In this document: piece after piece, positions 49,855-61,740 of the stretch
How the letters are laid out: each line of letters opens with the position of its first letter
Numbering within the stretch: the first letter of the stretch is position 1
DNA from: Larimichthys crocea
Taxonomy: Eukaryota; Chordata; Actinopteri; Sciaenidae
Direction of reading: 5' to 3'
Assembly: GCF_000972845.2 (NCBI RefSeq)
Contig: NC_040025.1
Span: 18,028,399 to 18,092,398 of the forward strand
Length of the DNA stretch: 64,000 bases
Translations under genes and position numbers: made by a program
The notes under the pieces: model-generated
Told to the model about the DNA's origin: nothing
Databases searched by the model: none
What the model saw: only the letters and a program-made list of their open reading frames with translations

Positions 49855-50345
49855 GTGAAGATCATACCTTTCCTCCACTGTTCTTATATCATTAGCCAGA
49901 GGCACAGCCAGTGACATAATCAGCCCAGACCCAACACCTCTATACCCTCTCTCTGTGTGCTCATCTCCACTGTCTGCCAGATTAATTGTCCATACGGTGC
50001 CTTTAATATCAGCCAGGGTGGGTGGAAGGCGGAGGGTATTAGACTGCTCAACAGCCAACCCAGCTTGTGTCTTAAACCCGAGTTTGGGGCGGATTTCCAC
50101 CCAAATACCGGCCTAATCAGCTGCTAAACTTAATGGAGAAATCAGAGCCCTGAGTAGTTATCCTAATGGAGGAGGACACAAGGTGATAGAGGTGGGTGGG
50201 GGCTGATGGGGAGCACTGTGTGGCCTTAGCCGGAGGGGGTCCAAGACCCTAAAATCTGTCCGTTTGACCATTAAAGAGAGATTTAACAGGCTGCCTGAGC
50301 TGCTCGCTCCGTGTCTGTAAACAAGTCCAATCCGATCAGCCACCG
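49855..50345. promoter_or_regulatory. candidate conserved non-coding element in intron 4
   Basis: Non-repetitive block with TATATCATTAGCC, CAGATTAATTGTCC, CGGCCTAATCAGCTG and TTATCCTAATGG. Several TAAT cores and an E-box CAGCTG lie within 500 bases. Inference. Confidence 0.4.
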
Positions 50346-51237
50346 GCTCTAATTCTGTCTGCCAGTGAAATTAGACGCACACACGCTCACAAACACACAA
50401 TTACACACAAATGACACATGGTTACACAGATGCGTACCCACACAAAATCAACACAGGTTCAAATTTGCGTCCAAATACATAGGTGGGCGTCTGAAGATTT
50501 AGAGCACTGGATTATTAGACTTTGATATGGATGTGGTAAATGCGGCTCTATGATATTGTGTTTACTCTGTTCTGTCAGTCAGCTCTTCTTATTTGACTTA
50601 TCCTCCAGAAGTGTTTAACGTCTATCGATGAACTGTGGAGGGAGAGATGGGGGAAATTAGGGAAAAAGAAAGGCAAAGTATTCTGCAACAGAGAGGGAGA
50701 GAGAGACAGAGATACAGTGATGGAAGAAACATTTGGAAATGGAGAGACGGAGAAAAGAGAGATGAATGAGTGCGGTAGTGGTATCAGGGGAGGGCAGGCG
50801 GCAGCTATGGCGGCGGACGGCTGCGTGTATTTGTGTGTGTGGGTCAGGAGGAAAGGGAAGCAGGCTTGCCGGGTCGTCTCTGCGCCGGAGTGGGCCGTTA
50901 ATTAAATCTGAGGGACAGACAGGAGGGCTGCCTCCCGCCTTCTCTTCTCCACTCCATCCCTCCCTCCCTCCCTCCCTCCTTCCTTCATTTGCTCCCCAGC
51001 CGCTGGCTATTCGAAGGCTCTGTGAGAGGCGGAGGGGAGGGAGGAGGAAAGGAGTGGGAAGGGGAGGGAGAGCAGGGGCGCCGACGCTGAGAGTCTGGCT
51101 GCCTGTGGAGACTGTAAACCGTGGCTCTGCGGTCAGACCGGAGACTCAAACAGGCAGATAAGGTGTTTTTGGACCGCCACACACTCTCTCTCCTCTGCTC
51201 CCTGCACTCAGACTCCCAGAGGCAGTTATAGCCTGTC

Positions 51238-51238
<1 letters not shown>

Positions 51239-51277
<39 letters not shown>
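51239..51277. repeat. (GT)n microsatellite
   Basis: An uninterrupted GT run of about 39 bases. Confidence 0.96.
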
Positions 51278-51278
<1 letters not shown>

Positions 51279-51889
51279 TTGGGGGTTGTAGCAGTGGTTT
51301 GGGGCTTGAGCACATTTTTGTGTGTGTGTTTGAGTGTGCACACCTTTCCGTGTGTGGTTTTAAATGCCTGGTTTTAGATGTTTGCTTGCGTGTGAATCTG
51401 CAGCCCAGCGTGTTTGTGCAAGACCTTTTTCCCCCCCAAACTGATTGTGAGTGAGGATTGCTTTTAAAGTATTACCAGCTAGTTATTACATGATTAGCAT
51501 AGAAAGGCAATTCTAAACAAAAGTAAACACTAGGATTTCTGATGATATTAGCTCTGTCATACAGAAGCAAAAAGGGAAATGTGGGTTGTAAATATTTGAA
51601 AACATCCCACCGCTTAATAGGAATGTAATTGTGCTGCCATAACAAAATGGTTAGGTTATTGTTCATAAAGACATGCTAATTCTTCTGCCAAGAGATGAAA
51701 TTCACTGATGACAAAAAATAAACAGTTGCGTAAATGTTGAAAAGAAATACTTTTTCTTCCTTTCAGAGCATTTAAAGGAAGTTTCAAGTCCTGTTTTTTT
51801 CATGTGTGTGCCGTATTTGGTGTTCACAGTCGTTCGTGTTTAGAGTAACGCGGTGCTAAATAACGCTTACGTAGCATCAGATCCTCTTG

Positions 51890-52235
51890 TCAAAGTAACA
51901 TAAACAATTGCAGTACAGACACCCTTGGCAAACGTATGCAAATTCTGCTGTGTTTGCTGCATTATAAATAGAATCTTAACAGAATAAGTTGATGATGCTT
52001 TTAAAACTTTAATAGCCTTTAATAACCTGCAACTTGAGCCGCGTATTGATAAGATTTATTAAGATTATTAATCCATCCTTTGGCCTGAATAGTTGCCTCG
52101 CAAAAGCCGCTGTAAGCAGAACACGACAGATGAACGCTGGGATGACGGGCCCGGAAAGATTAGATAAAGAAAGCAGTACATTTAAGAATGGCAGAGGACA
52201 CCAGGCGATTAAAAACATAGATATACTTTCATTAT
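51890..52235. promoter_or_regulatory. candidate conserved non-coding element with CRX-type site
   Basis: Contains ATGCAAAT at 51937, TTAATCC at 52068 (CRX/OTX-type core TAATCC), CCTTTGGCCTGAAT and GGAAAGATTAGATAAAG in non-repetitive sequence. CRX regulation of mouse mr-s/Samd11 is known; function of this block is inference. Confidence 0.35.
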
Positions 52236-53529
52236 AATATTTTTGGGAATATTTCATTATGAGGTTCAAATTAGGTTCAGGCCAGAAACACAGAGAGGTT
52301 TATTTTGTGTCCATCCATGTGCTTTCCATTTTGACTTAAGTTTTTCGAAACAAACGCAAGTACAGTGTCTTTTATCAGAGAAGACAGAGTAATTAATGAT
52401 TGCTCTGTAATCATCATAACGAAGGCTGTCACAGCACATGCTCTAAACAAACTACAGCTGCTGGAAACATCAGTTTTTATGAATCACCACCTGTGCACCA
52501 GACGACTTTTACAGGAAGAAACCGACAGAAGCATTTTGAAACGACAAAAACAAAAGCTTTAGTATTTTATTGTGTTATGTAACTATACTGAGTTGCAAAA
52601 GGGACATTTAGTTTCTCTCTTCCTTTTGAAAACACATAGACCAACAGAGGAGCAGTGTTGCTGTCTGTTTATACTCTATGTGCACATGATGACAGTGCCA
52701 GTGGCGCATCCTCCCCTCAGTGTGAGCAGAAGCGCCTCCATCCCCATCTCCATCACCCACCTCCATCCCTTCCCCCTTTGCTCCCCTCCCTCTACCAGCT
52801 GCATCGGCCTGTAAGCCAATCAATGGCAGGGCTTTCAGGGCCGGCGGAGGCCCCGGCGCACGGAGGGGGGATCAATAAGTTATTAGCACCATTCTGTCAG
52901 CTGTAATGTGGAGATTGATCGGGGGGCTGCGGCTGGCGGCCCACCCCACGTCCCAGCCTGTCACTCCCTCCCCCTTCTCGCCGCACAGCCCCCCCCCACC
53001 TCCCCACACCTCCTCCCCGGCCTGATAAAGATGACAGATTAACGGAGTAAGAGAGGAATTAAGGAGTCTGGCTGTCTGAGCTGTCACCACGCTCCATGGG
53101 ATGGAGAGAGGGGAGGAAGAGGACTAAAGTTTGAGGGAGGAGAGCAAATCAGAGAGTAAGAAAGAAGGAGGAATGCTCCCCTGCTTGAGTGTTCGCCCTG
53201 TTGGTGTCACATGAAAGAGAAGTGGTTTAGGTCCTGCTGTTTCCTCTTTCTCTATCCGTCCCATGGTTTTCATCCCTCTTCTCTCTCAGTGGGAAGAACG
53301 GCAGATAAGGAGGAGGTTAACTAGCAAGGAGGAACCGAGGAAGAGGCTTGGATATTGTGTGTTTAGATCAACTTCTTAGGAAAAAAAGTTAGCCTGTTGA
53401 CTGTTAACCAGGAATGGCAAAAACAGGGAGTTATATCATCAATTTAGCAGATTTGCAAGTTGTTGCACTCTTTCTGGTTAAAATCCCAGACTAGAAGCTA
53501 AAATAAAACTCTTGACTCCGCATCCACTA

Positions 53530-53760
53530 ATTCTTCTGCCATATTAACAAGCAGATGATGGGGGAAATGCCCGGGGTAACAAACTTGACTGTAAGCGGTG
53601 TTAGTGGGAGTAAAAGGGTTACCATAGATGCTTGCAGGATCTCAGGGTTGGGCATTAAAAGGGAGCGCTGGTGCTCTAAGAAGCCCCATTTAATTGGCTT
53701 TAAAAGCTTTCCGCCCTCAAATCTCTGGCCCTCGGGCACTCGCTCAGGAGACGCAGTGTC
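53530..53760. promoter_or_regulatory. candidate conserved non-coding element in intron 4
   Basis: Non-repetitive block with CATTTAATTGGCTTTAAAAG, GGGCATTAAAAGGGAGCG and balanced composition. The 70-codon frames on both strands lack protein motifs. Inference. Confidence 0.3.
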
Positions 53761-54959
53761 TTGAGTGAGGTCGGCTCAAGAGACGACTCAAGTGTGTGTG
53801 TTTGATCATGAGAGGCTCTGGGTGTGAGTGTAAGCGTGTGTGTGTGTGTGTGTGTGTTTGGAAGAAGAAGGGGTTTAACTAATGGGGGTGCTCTCTCTCT
53901 CTTTGTTAATATTCCACTAATAGGATAGATGGAGACCTAAAAAAAATCCTATGAAAGAAATGCACCGAACATTATTTGAAAAACAGAATGAGAGATAATA
54001 AAAGAGGTGACAGAAAAAGTAGAAATTGTGAAAGACATTCAGTATGTGTGTGTGCGTGCATGCACCGGTCCATTAGTGCTCCCCTCCTCCCCTCACTGTC
54101 TCTTTAGGATGGTAGAGGGAGTGGATCTCCTCAGGACCTGAGAGGCAACATCAAACACCGGATCATTAGTGAACCTCCTCCCTCTCCCTTTCTCTCCCTC
54201 TTTCTCGTTTGCTCACTCGCCCTCTCATCAACGTCAGGGCTCCTTCGGCAGCCCAACAAAATCTTCTGAGTCCTTTCCAGACCTCTTTCTGTCTCCTTCC
54301 CCTCCCTGTTTCTCTGTGTCTTGTTATAGAGAAGAAAGAACATAAGTTTGGGTGATAGGTTAAGGGTTAAAGGTCAGACTCCACTCCAGTTTCACTCCTC
54401 TGTTGATGACTGTCCGCCCGTTGCTAAGGTAACAACAATATCAGGAGTGGACACATGACAGAAATCACCAAATGTTGTTTGCTCGGGTATTGCTATGAAA
54501 TTACGTTTACGTTTTTTTTTTTTTTCGGACTCCCTGTTCATCGTTTCTCTGCACTGTTTACACACCCTGTGCAAATGATGAAAAATTGCTTTGTTGAAAA
54601 AGAGAGACAGAGGGAGAGAGGAACCATTCTCCTTGAGGGAAGAAAAATAAATAAATAAATAAAAACGCCACCCCCCATCACTAAAAATACACACCGAGAA
54701 GTGAGAGAAAGAGAGAAAGCGAGAAAAAAGAGAAAGAAGGGAAGCAGTTGCTGCTGTGGCTTGGCTGTCTGTTGTGGAGGAAGAAACCGAGCTAGAGAAA
54801 AAGCAGAGGTGCATGAGATGGAAATAGAGAAAGAAAGAGACAGAGAGAGAGAGAGAGAGAGATAGAGCAATGACAAACGGCTTTTCCTTCCTGCCGGCGC
54901 TGCGTGCGATGTGCTCTGCGTCCCCTCCCTCTTTGATTAGGCCCGTATTGATTTTGAGG

Positions 54960-55080
54960 TGTGTTTGAGAGGGGGGTGGTGGTGGTGGTGGAGGTGAGGC
55001 GATTGGGTGGGAAGGAGGAGAGGGATGAGAGGGGTGGAGAGGAGGAGGACGAAGAGGAGGAGGAGGAGGAGGAGGAGGAA
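54960..55080. repeat. G/A-rich GGT and GGA repeat tract
   Basis: (GGT)n near 54977-54991 and (GGA)n at about 55034-55080 make a long purine-rich strand that could form G-quadruplex or triplex DNA. Confidence 0.85.
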
Positions 55081-55592
55081 GGCAGTAGGGGTGCTCTAAT
55101 TGTACACTAGCTGCTCCCCTTTGGTGGCAGGGGAGGAGGTAGGGGGGGAGAACAGAGATGAAGGAGAGGAGGAGGAGGCAGCAGGGAGGGTGTCCAGGGA
55201 GGAGAGAGAGAGGGAGAACTCCTGATGGGAGGAGGCTTCAATCGCACCTAGAGGAGAGGAGGAAGAGGAGGAAGCAGATGGAGACAAGAGGATCAGAAGT
55301 GTGTTTATGAGGGGAGGACAACAACAAGAGAAAGGGGAGTGGCTTTGTGTGGAGGTACAAAAATAAACACATGATATAGACATAATGTAGGCTGAGAGGA
55401 ATTTCTCAAGCAGCTGAGAGGCTCTCATGAACTTCAGTTCAGGCAGAGGTTTTTGTGCCAACATCTGGAAAAAAAGAGAAGAAAGAAGAGAAGAGAGAGA
55501 GGAAGAACAGCGATAACACTTGAGGACAGACTGTTGGAAAGAGACGTTTGAGGAGACACAGAAACTGAGCCCTCCTCCCTCCCTCCAATAGA

Positions 55593-55595
<3 letters not shown>

Positions 55596-55636
<41 letters not shown>
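55596..55636. repeat. (CA)n microsatellite
   Basis: An uninterrupted CA run of about 41 bases. Confidence 0.96.
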
Positions 55637-55643
<7 letters not shown>

Positions 55644-55941
55644 GAATGAGCCGGGCAGATCTGTCATCTGCGGTGGTGCAGGCCCCCTCTCATTTCTGAC
55701 AGAACAGGCACATCTCCAGACGCCCGTGGCTTGCTTCACTCGCTCCGTTTCTCTCTTTCTCTCCACCTATCACTTTGTCTCTTTTGCTCCATTTTCACTC
55801 CCTCTTCCCTAGCTCTGCATTTCCAAAGCAGCCGCCATGTACACAGGTAGACGTGGAGCAGAGCGTCACTATCAAAGCTTTTACTTCGCTCTGCCACTTT
55901 TAACCCTGACTTTTTCTCTCTGTGTGTTTGTGTGTTTACAG

Positions 55942-56034
55942 ATGACCTTCTAGGCAAGAGGAGAAGCTTCTCTCCCAACAGCAGCAGCGAGTGTCCCTCT
56001 GACAGCAAGAAGTCACGTAGCGTATCCCCCAAAG
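55942..56034 (+). CDS. samd11: samd11 coding exon 5: basic Ser-Pro rich segment
   Basis: This 93-nt exon completes codon 279 as Asp and encodes residues 280-309 plus one base of codon 310. The peptide contains DLLGKRRSFSP, matching human DLLGKRLGRSP, then a Ser run and KKSRSVSPK. The two RS/SP-containing basic clusters look like a nuclear-localisation and phosphorylation region; that is inference. The acceptor is preceded by a short C/T run and then a TG-rich tract ending TTTACAG, with a plausible branch point CTGAC about 32 bases upstream. The donor is GTAAGA at 56035. Phase is 1 in and 1 out, so the exon can be skipped without breaking the frame. Confidence 0.92.
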
Positions 56035-56425
56035 GTAAGACCATGCAGTGCATTTGTGACGTTACAGGCTTACAGGCTTAGACGTGCATTTTGTGAGAGG
56101 AAATGGGTGGAAATTATAGGAAGGAAGGCACAGGATGAGTGATGGAAGAGAGAGGGATAAATTAGGTGGTACTGGTGGTCAATGTTAGTGTGATAATGGA
56201 AATACACACACACACACACATACAGAGAGACACGCATGCAAAAAGAGTCTCACTTTCTCACATACTCAAAGACTGTCATCTCTATGTTAACCCATTCCTC
56301 TCTCTACACACTTATACACTGCCTACAAAAAGGTAAGTAAGTAAAGGGGCAGTACGCCCACATTACTAAAACGTAATGTTTTCTCACTAATCTAATTTTA
56401 GTTTTATCTGCTGAATCTGCTTTTT

Positions 56426-56619
56426 TTCAAAAAAGGTTAAGTCTGGGGCGACTGGACTTGTTTGTAGGTCGGTGAAGACGTTTGGCCTCTCATCTAAGAA
56501 GCTTCTTCAGCTCTGAATGACTCTGAATGAATGATTCTTTGATTAATCTGGTGAGAGCCAAAACATCTCCACGGATCTACAAACAAGTCCAGTTGCCCCA
56601 GGCTTGATCTTTTTTTGAA
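56426..56619. mobile_element. palindromic (foldback) dispersed element
   Basis: CTGGGGCGACTGGACTTGTT near 56443 is the reverse complement, with few mismatches, of AACAAGTCCAGTTGCCCCAG near 56583. Pairing extends through GAAGACGTTTGGCCTCTC and GAGAGCCAAAACATCTCC, giving arms of about 68 bases around a 57-base loop. I recognise it as a repeat that recurs in fish genomes. It lies in samd11 intron 5. Confidence 0.75.
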
Positions 56620-56999
56620 GAAAGATGACCTCAGTGACTGAGAACCTTCACAGAATTTTATCCGCTGAGTTTTGTCTGTGAAAAAAAAACAAAAAAAAAT
56701 TCTACAGCAACTTTTACTGCCATGTACAATCCCTGGATTACTTAGATCCATCAACAGGCCTCACTTTCAATGCGAACTATTTTCTACCACAGACCCAATA
56801 AAAAACGTGATTTGGGTGAACAGGAAAACAGAGCTTGTGTTGGGTGTCATGGCTGCATTCCTCCCAACACATACAGTAGATTAATATCTATATAATATAA
56901 TATCTGAGATAACAGACCCTGTAAATAGAATAATATCATTTGTGCAGCCGATTCCTAATATATACACTGTATTGATGCCTTTTCATCTGCTGTCTGTAT

Positions 57000-57210
57000 G
57001 ACATGACAACAACATAAATAATGGACCTTCAGAAAGCACACCTTGGCAAGACAATGCCCCTCTGTAGCACTGCAATCCGGTCGCCATCCTCTATTATTCA
57101 TATATCCTTCGTGCGGCGTGAAACCGGGCGCCTGGCGTGGAGCCGGCACAGATACCGGGGCCTATCCCTCTGGGCTCCTGAGGAAGACTTCCTGACTAAT
57201 GCATTATACA
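57000..57210. promoter_or_regulatory. candidate conserved non-coding element in intron 5
   Basis: CpG-containing non-repetitive block with CTATTATTCATATATCC and GACTAATGCATTATAC motifs. Inference. Confidence 0.3.
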
Positions 57211-59477
57211 GCAGGCACAACCACAAAAACCAAGGGCAGCTCACCGCACATCCAGCCTCATCTCTGGAGACACCTGAACAACACACACACACTGCAGAAG
57301 CACGTGTAAGCCACATCAAATAGTTCTTATCGACACACGGGTAAAATGTAATTTTATGATTGGTAAAAAATAGTTAGGTGAGAGTGTTTGTGTAGGTTTG
57401 TTTGGATGTCAGAGTGATTGTAGAACTCACTGTGAGCCCTGTGTTGACCTTTGCCCTCTGGGTGACCTTTGACAGATAGCTCCCCCGTCTGCAGCCTCTT
57501 TCACAGCGCTCATCCCAGCCCATTATAGTCTTACTCAGACACATCCCAGCTTCTGAAAGATGCATGTTTGTTGTGGATGTGTGTGTGTTTATCAGTGTGT
57601 GTGTGTCTGTCTGTCTGTTTGTGTACTCAGGATTGGCTTCCTTTTAAGGGAAATAGAGCTCATGTGTTTCTCTTTCAGGTTTCTGTTCTTGCGCGTGTGT
57701 GGTTAAATTTTCGTTTAATGCAAACAACCTGGCATATTCTCTTCCTTTGCTGTATATTTACATAAAGAAGGCGGATAAATAAGGCTGTGTGTGTGCAGCC
57801 TGCTGCTCAGAGAAGTGCATTTAAGCCATTTAAAAACATTGCTGATCCCGTGTCTCAACCTTGAGCTCTGTCCACACCCAAACCCTGACGCTGCACCTGC
57901 ATGTGTGTTTCTATACGTGCTACATCTCCGTGCCTCCAAGTTTGGCGACAGACACTATCCCTTAATGACTAATGCAGGTGGAGAAATAGATTGAGAGAGA
58001 GAGACAGACAGAGAGAGTAGCGTTTGGATGGAGCCGGAGAGATTGGATGCCGCTGTGTAAATGATGTCTGTTTTTCTTTCTGTGTGCAAAGTCGGCGCCC
58101 CCCGCTGTGTTTAGAGAGCGAGAAAACTTTAGACAGGCACAGACTAGTTGTGCGCACACACATGCACACAAACACTTGAGGACCTTGGGTGGATTAGCGG
58201 TGGAGACAGAGATGCTTGCGTGCTTGCTTCCTCTTCTCCACCACCACCACCTCCACCTCCACCCCCACCCCACCTCCGCTCCTCAGCGCCACTCCTGCTC
58301 GCCTGCCCGGGGCCAGGCTCAGGTTTCAATAAGAAGGAGGGTGGTAAAAATAACCCCTGCTTTCTTCTGCTTCTCCCTCCTCCTCCTCATCCTCTTTCTC
58401 CCTCTTCTAACTCCCTAACCACCTCCCCATATCCCCCACCGCCCTTACCTTAGATCATGTTACTATTGACAGAGAGAGGGAGGAGGGAGGTCAGAGAGGG
58501 AGATTAAGTGTGGGGACTGACAGCTAGATAGATATCATACACCACATCATCTTCCCAACACCTTAAACACAGCACAGCGGTAATACACGCACATATACAG
58601 CCACAAGGTGGAAGACGTTTTTTTTCCCTTTTCTTTTGGGTTTGTTTTTTTGTAGTGTGTATTAAAAACAACCCAAATACAGTGCTACCCTGCTGAGTTC
58701 GTGCTAGGGTCAGACTCAGACCATTAACAATGCATGGCTGTACGTGTGTAGCTTCATCCAAAGAGGTCTCTCGTCCATCAGTGCTGTCTTCTTTATGAAT
58801 GATCTGTGTACAGGCGTGTTTCCTGGCTGATATTTGAGGAAGCAGAGAGTGCAGTAATCATCAAAAATATCCAAGATAGCAAGTGTGTAAATTTAAATCT
58901 GGGTAATTCTTTGCCCTGGGTTCACAATGGCAATGTTTTTTTTTAGAGCTGTAGGAACTGAGGAAAGTTTTTTCATCCTAAAAATACACCTGTCTCATCA
59001 GCCAAAATCACAAAAAGTGACGGAAAAACACTCCCTTCCTCCAAACTGTGAATCTGAGAATACTTCAGATTTTTGAGAATTGCTCAGATTAAATTCTTTT
59101 AGTTTAGACTCTGAACAGATAACAAAAATATGCAAACTGTTTCCTGAGCTGCAGCAAGTTGGACTGAAATTTGACTTTGGGTATTGAAATACAAATTTTC
59201 CAAATGTGTGACCTCTGGCTGCCGTTTGAAGCTGCGTAGTAAATTTGATGCGAGTACGTGCTTGCGGTAAATTCCTCACAGTCATGACTGGCATGGAGAT
59301 GAATGTGGATAAATACATAAGGTAATGATTTACTCATATGCTGAAAAGAGGTTTTTCCTGTCACATTTTGTGATTGACTTAATAGCTAAGTTTTGGAGCC
59401 TACAGTTTCAGGTTAGTATCTAACCCTGATGAGTTGACAGTGTCTGATTGGTCAAAGTGTCTCCTTCCTCTCTTCAG

Positions 59478-59642
59478 AGAACTCCCAGAGCCCGGTGGTG
59501 GAGGCAGGCGGCAGCCACGGCCACATGAGCCCTGAGGAGCACTACAGGCGCATGATGTCAGCGCTCAGTGAGCAAGGGTCCTATGAGGAGCAGCAGCAAC
59601 GGCTCTACCAGCTGGCGAGCAGCATGGGCCTGCCTGGCCACG
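59478..59642 (+). CDS. samd11: samd11 coding exon 6: SPEEHYRR block
   Basis: This 165-nt exon completes codon 310 as Glu and encodes residues 311-364 plus one base. SPEEHYRRMMSALSEQ (327-342) is nearly identical to human APEDHYRRLVSALSEA, and the exon ends LYQLASSMGLPGH, aligned with human LYHLGLPSHG. A Gln-rich EEQQQR lies between. The acceptor has a strong pyrimidine tract ending TCTTCAG; the donor GTCAGT at 59643 is a weaker variant. Phase is 1 in and 1 out. The block is predicted helical, with no known domain name. The next exon, coding the human EDPPWHDP-like segment, was not found before 64000. Confidence 0.94.
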
Positions 59643-61634
59643 GTCAGTCTATAAACTCTGTATTTGTGTGTGTGTTGATCATCTCATCATCCTATTGGCT
59701 TTCAAATGTAGTATACCTCAGTTCAAATGTGATTTCTACATTCAGGATAGGGTTTTCTACTCTATGAGTAAGAATCTCGGGTTACTTCTTCTTTTGTTTT
59801 TTTCTTTATTTTAAAGTAACTTTAGAAACTTGAGATTTACTTTAAACTAAGATTTTCCTTTGGAAGCACTTCACCAGCTTTTTAATAAAAAAAACACCTT
59901 TTCCATCACCTGTCACTAAGTCGATGAGACGCAGTACTACTTTGTAACCCCAGAGTGTAGCACTGTGTTCAGGGTACCATGTTAAGGTGTGCCATACTGC
60001 TGCCATTGTAAAACTCTAGCCATGCAGACGTCTGACATTTCTATTTGCGGCGCTTGCCCACCCAGTGTCAAAGTGTCACTCAGGGTGATTTCTGACCACC
60101 ATGGCTCTTCGTTGTTAACAACACCCACAAGCCGTCACATGCATCAACGCCACGGCTGATCCGGGAGCTCTCATTGGCTGCCTGCCAACACTCTAAATCT
60201 CCCAACACCCTGGAAACCACCAGTGTGTCCCAGTTTTTCACAAATTCTACAGACATGTAGAATTTACAGGTTTTAGCTTAAGAGAATTGTAGTTTGATGG
60301 GAAAAAGAAAAATGAGAAAAGTTGCCTCATTTGGATTTTATAAGTTGGCTTTATATTCATTTCACCGTGCCTGCCGTTAAATGTTAACCTTTTTCTCACA
60401 TTTTTGTAAAGAATGTAACATAAAGTCCTACAAGTCTTTACGAGCTCTTTCGCAGTAGCATAAATCGAATCGATGCCATAGCCGAATTGTAGTTTGAGCT
60501 ACTTTTATTTTTATTTGATTAGTAATGATTTTTAATTGCTGGCTGCAAATCTAGGGGCGAAGCCTATAAACACTTTAATTGCCTTTTCCCCATGTCTTAG
60601 CAAAGTTAGAAGCAAGAGGCAATGCATTGTGGGAGTTTTATGGCCCACAGTGCAGTCTGATGGCTTGTTTCCTTTCCCAGAAGCCTCGCCGGTATGAGGG
60701 AGACGCTCTGGCGCAATCCAGACATACTCACTCCCTTCCTTCACTTTCAGATTCCAAATCATTTGATAGTTTCCACACTGTCCTTTATTCTGCACACGTG
60801 CATTCTTCTTCCAAGCCGCACTTAAAAGCTCTCTATGTGCAGAAGAAGAAGAGAAATAGGTAAAGAGAAACCGGGAATAGGAGTTTAAAAAAAACCTGAG
60901 GAGAGAGGAAATGAGGGAGGAACAGAGACGAGGGAAGACGGAATAAATAACTTCACCAGGAGTAAGAATTCAAGAAAAAACATACAAGTTTATGGTTTAA
61001 TAATAATGCTCAGGTCGCACATTTTGAGTACAACTACCATTTTTAAAACTTCATGGTAAGATTTCCTTAAGGCAACGTGTGTGTTCACATCCACTGTTGT
61101 GTTTGTGCGCGTTAGATCCTCTAAGCGGATGATGAGCCATGGGCATCACAAGCTTTGCCAACATTCCCTGCATGACAGCCAGGCCTTTGGTGTGGCGGAT
61201 ATTCCTTTTCTTCCACACCTGGCAACTTTCTCTATCTATCCCACCAACTGCTTACAAGTTTATGTAGAAAACCTATCACAACACCACCTCCACATCCTCC
61301 AATTAACAGTCGGAGCTTGTTAGGAAACAGACACTCTTGGGTGGGACGGAGGGGGTGGCTGTTTTGTCTCTTGAGAGACTGATGCAAATCATTTCAACGA
61401 GAGCCCCTTGACATTGACCTGGTCTCCGATGGAGCCCCCTGTGACCCACCATCCCCCTTGGGCCTTCACCACCATCTTTCCTATACAACTCCATCTCAAG
61501 CACTGCTTCTTTTATACCCCCTCCTCCTCCTCCTCCTTTTCCTTACCCCCACCTCCAACTTTCCCTTTAGCCTCAGTCCCCGCAGAGCATCCTTTCATGT
61601 GTTTGAAGTGTAGGGCACAGAAAATTAAAGTGTG

Positions 61635-61726
61635 TGTGCGTGAAAGAGGCAGGGGTGAGGAGGAACTCTGTGTGCTTGTGTGTGCGTGAAAGAGGCAGGG
61701 GTGAGGAGGAACTCTGTGTGCTTGTG
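61635..61726. repeat. 46-bp tandem duplication in intron 6
   Basis: The unit containing GTGAAAGAGGCAGGGGTGAG recurs exactly 46 bases later (CGTGAAAG at 61639 and 61685). Confidence 0.95.
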
Positions 61727-61740
61727 TGTGCGTGTGTGTG

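Larger units (their letters stand above)
48878..55941 (+). other. samd11 intron 4
   Basis: Intron of about 7.1 kb. It contains CNE-like blocks at about 49855-50345, 51890-52235, 52815-52925 and 53530-53760. Long purine-rich tracts lie at 54960-55080 and 55140-55280, with (GT)n at 51239 and (CA)n at 55596. No extra exon was recognised. Confidence 0.8.
56035..59477 (+). other. samd11 intron 5
   Basis: Intron of about 3.4 kb. It contains the palindromic element at 56426-56619, a CNE-like block near 57000-57210 and a C-rich, CAC-repeated stretch near 58235-58320. No coding exon was recognised. Confidence 0.8.
28600..59642 (+). other. samd11: samd11 gene span visible in window (3' incomplete)
   Basis: This is the coding extent of the only recognised gene: six exons and five complete introns of about 1.2, 10.4, 7.8, 7.1 and 3.4 kb, plus the start of a sixth intron. 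Splice phases chain without conflict (1, 0, 2, 1, 1, 1), every intron has GT and AG ends, and the joined frame has no stop. The order of blocks matches long SAMD11 as I remember it: MPA(V/I)KKE start, SAND domain with KDWK, CDCPGC, LPP linker, MPE(G/H)QS, DLLGKR, EDHYRR-like block. The family protein is a nuclear regulator expressed in photoreceptors and other tissues, with a C-terminal SAM domain for self-association. That domain is not in the window, so about half of the protein is missing here. Human SAMD11 spans roughly 20 kb (from memory), so this locus is expanded. Confidence 0.93.

Noticed and set aside
60681..60860. Possible next samd11 exon after TTTCCCAG at 60680
   Set aside because: The acceptor looks good, but the peptide (KPRRYEGDALAQSRH and on) does not match the expected SAMD11 segment, and no supported donor in the right phase was found.
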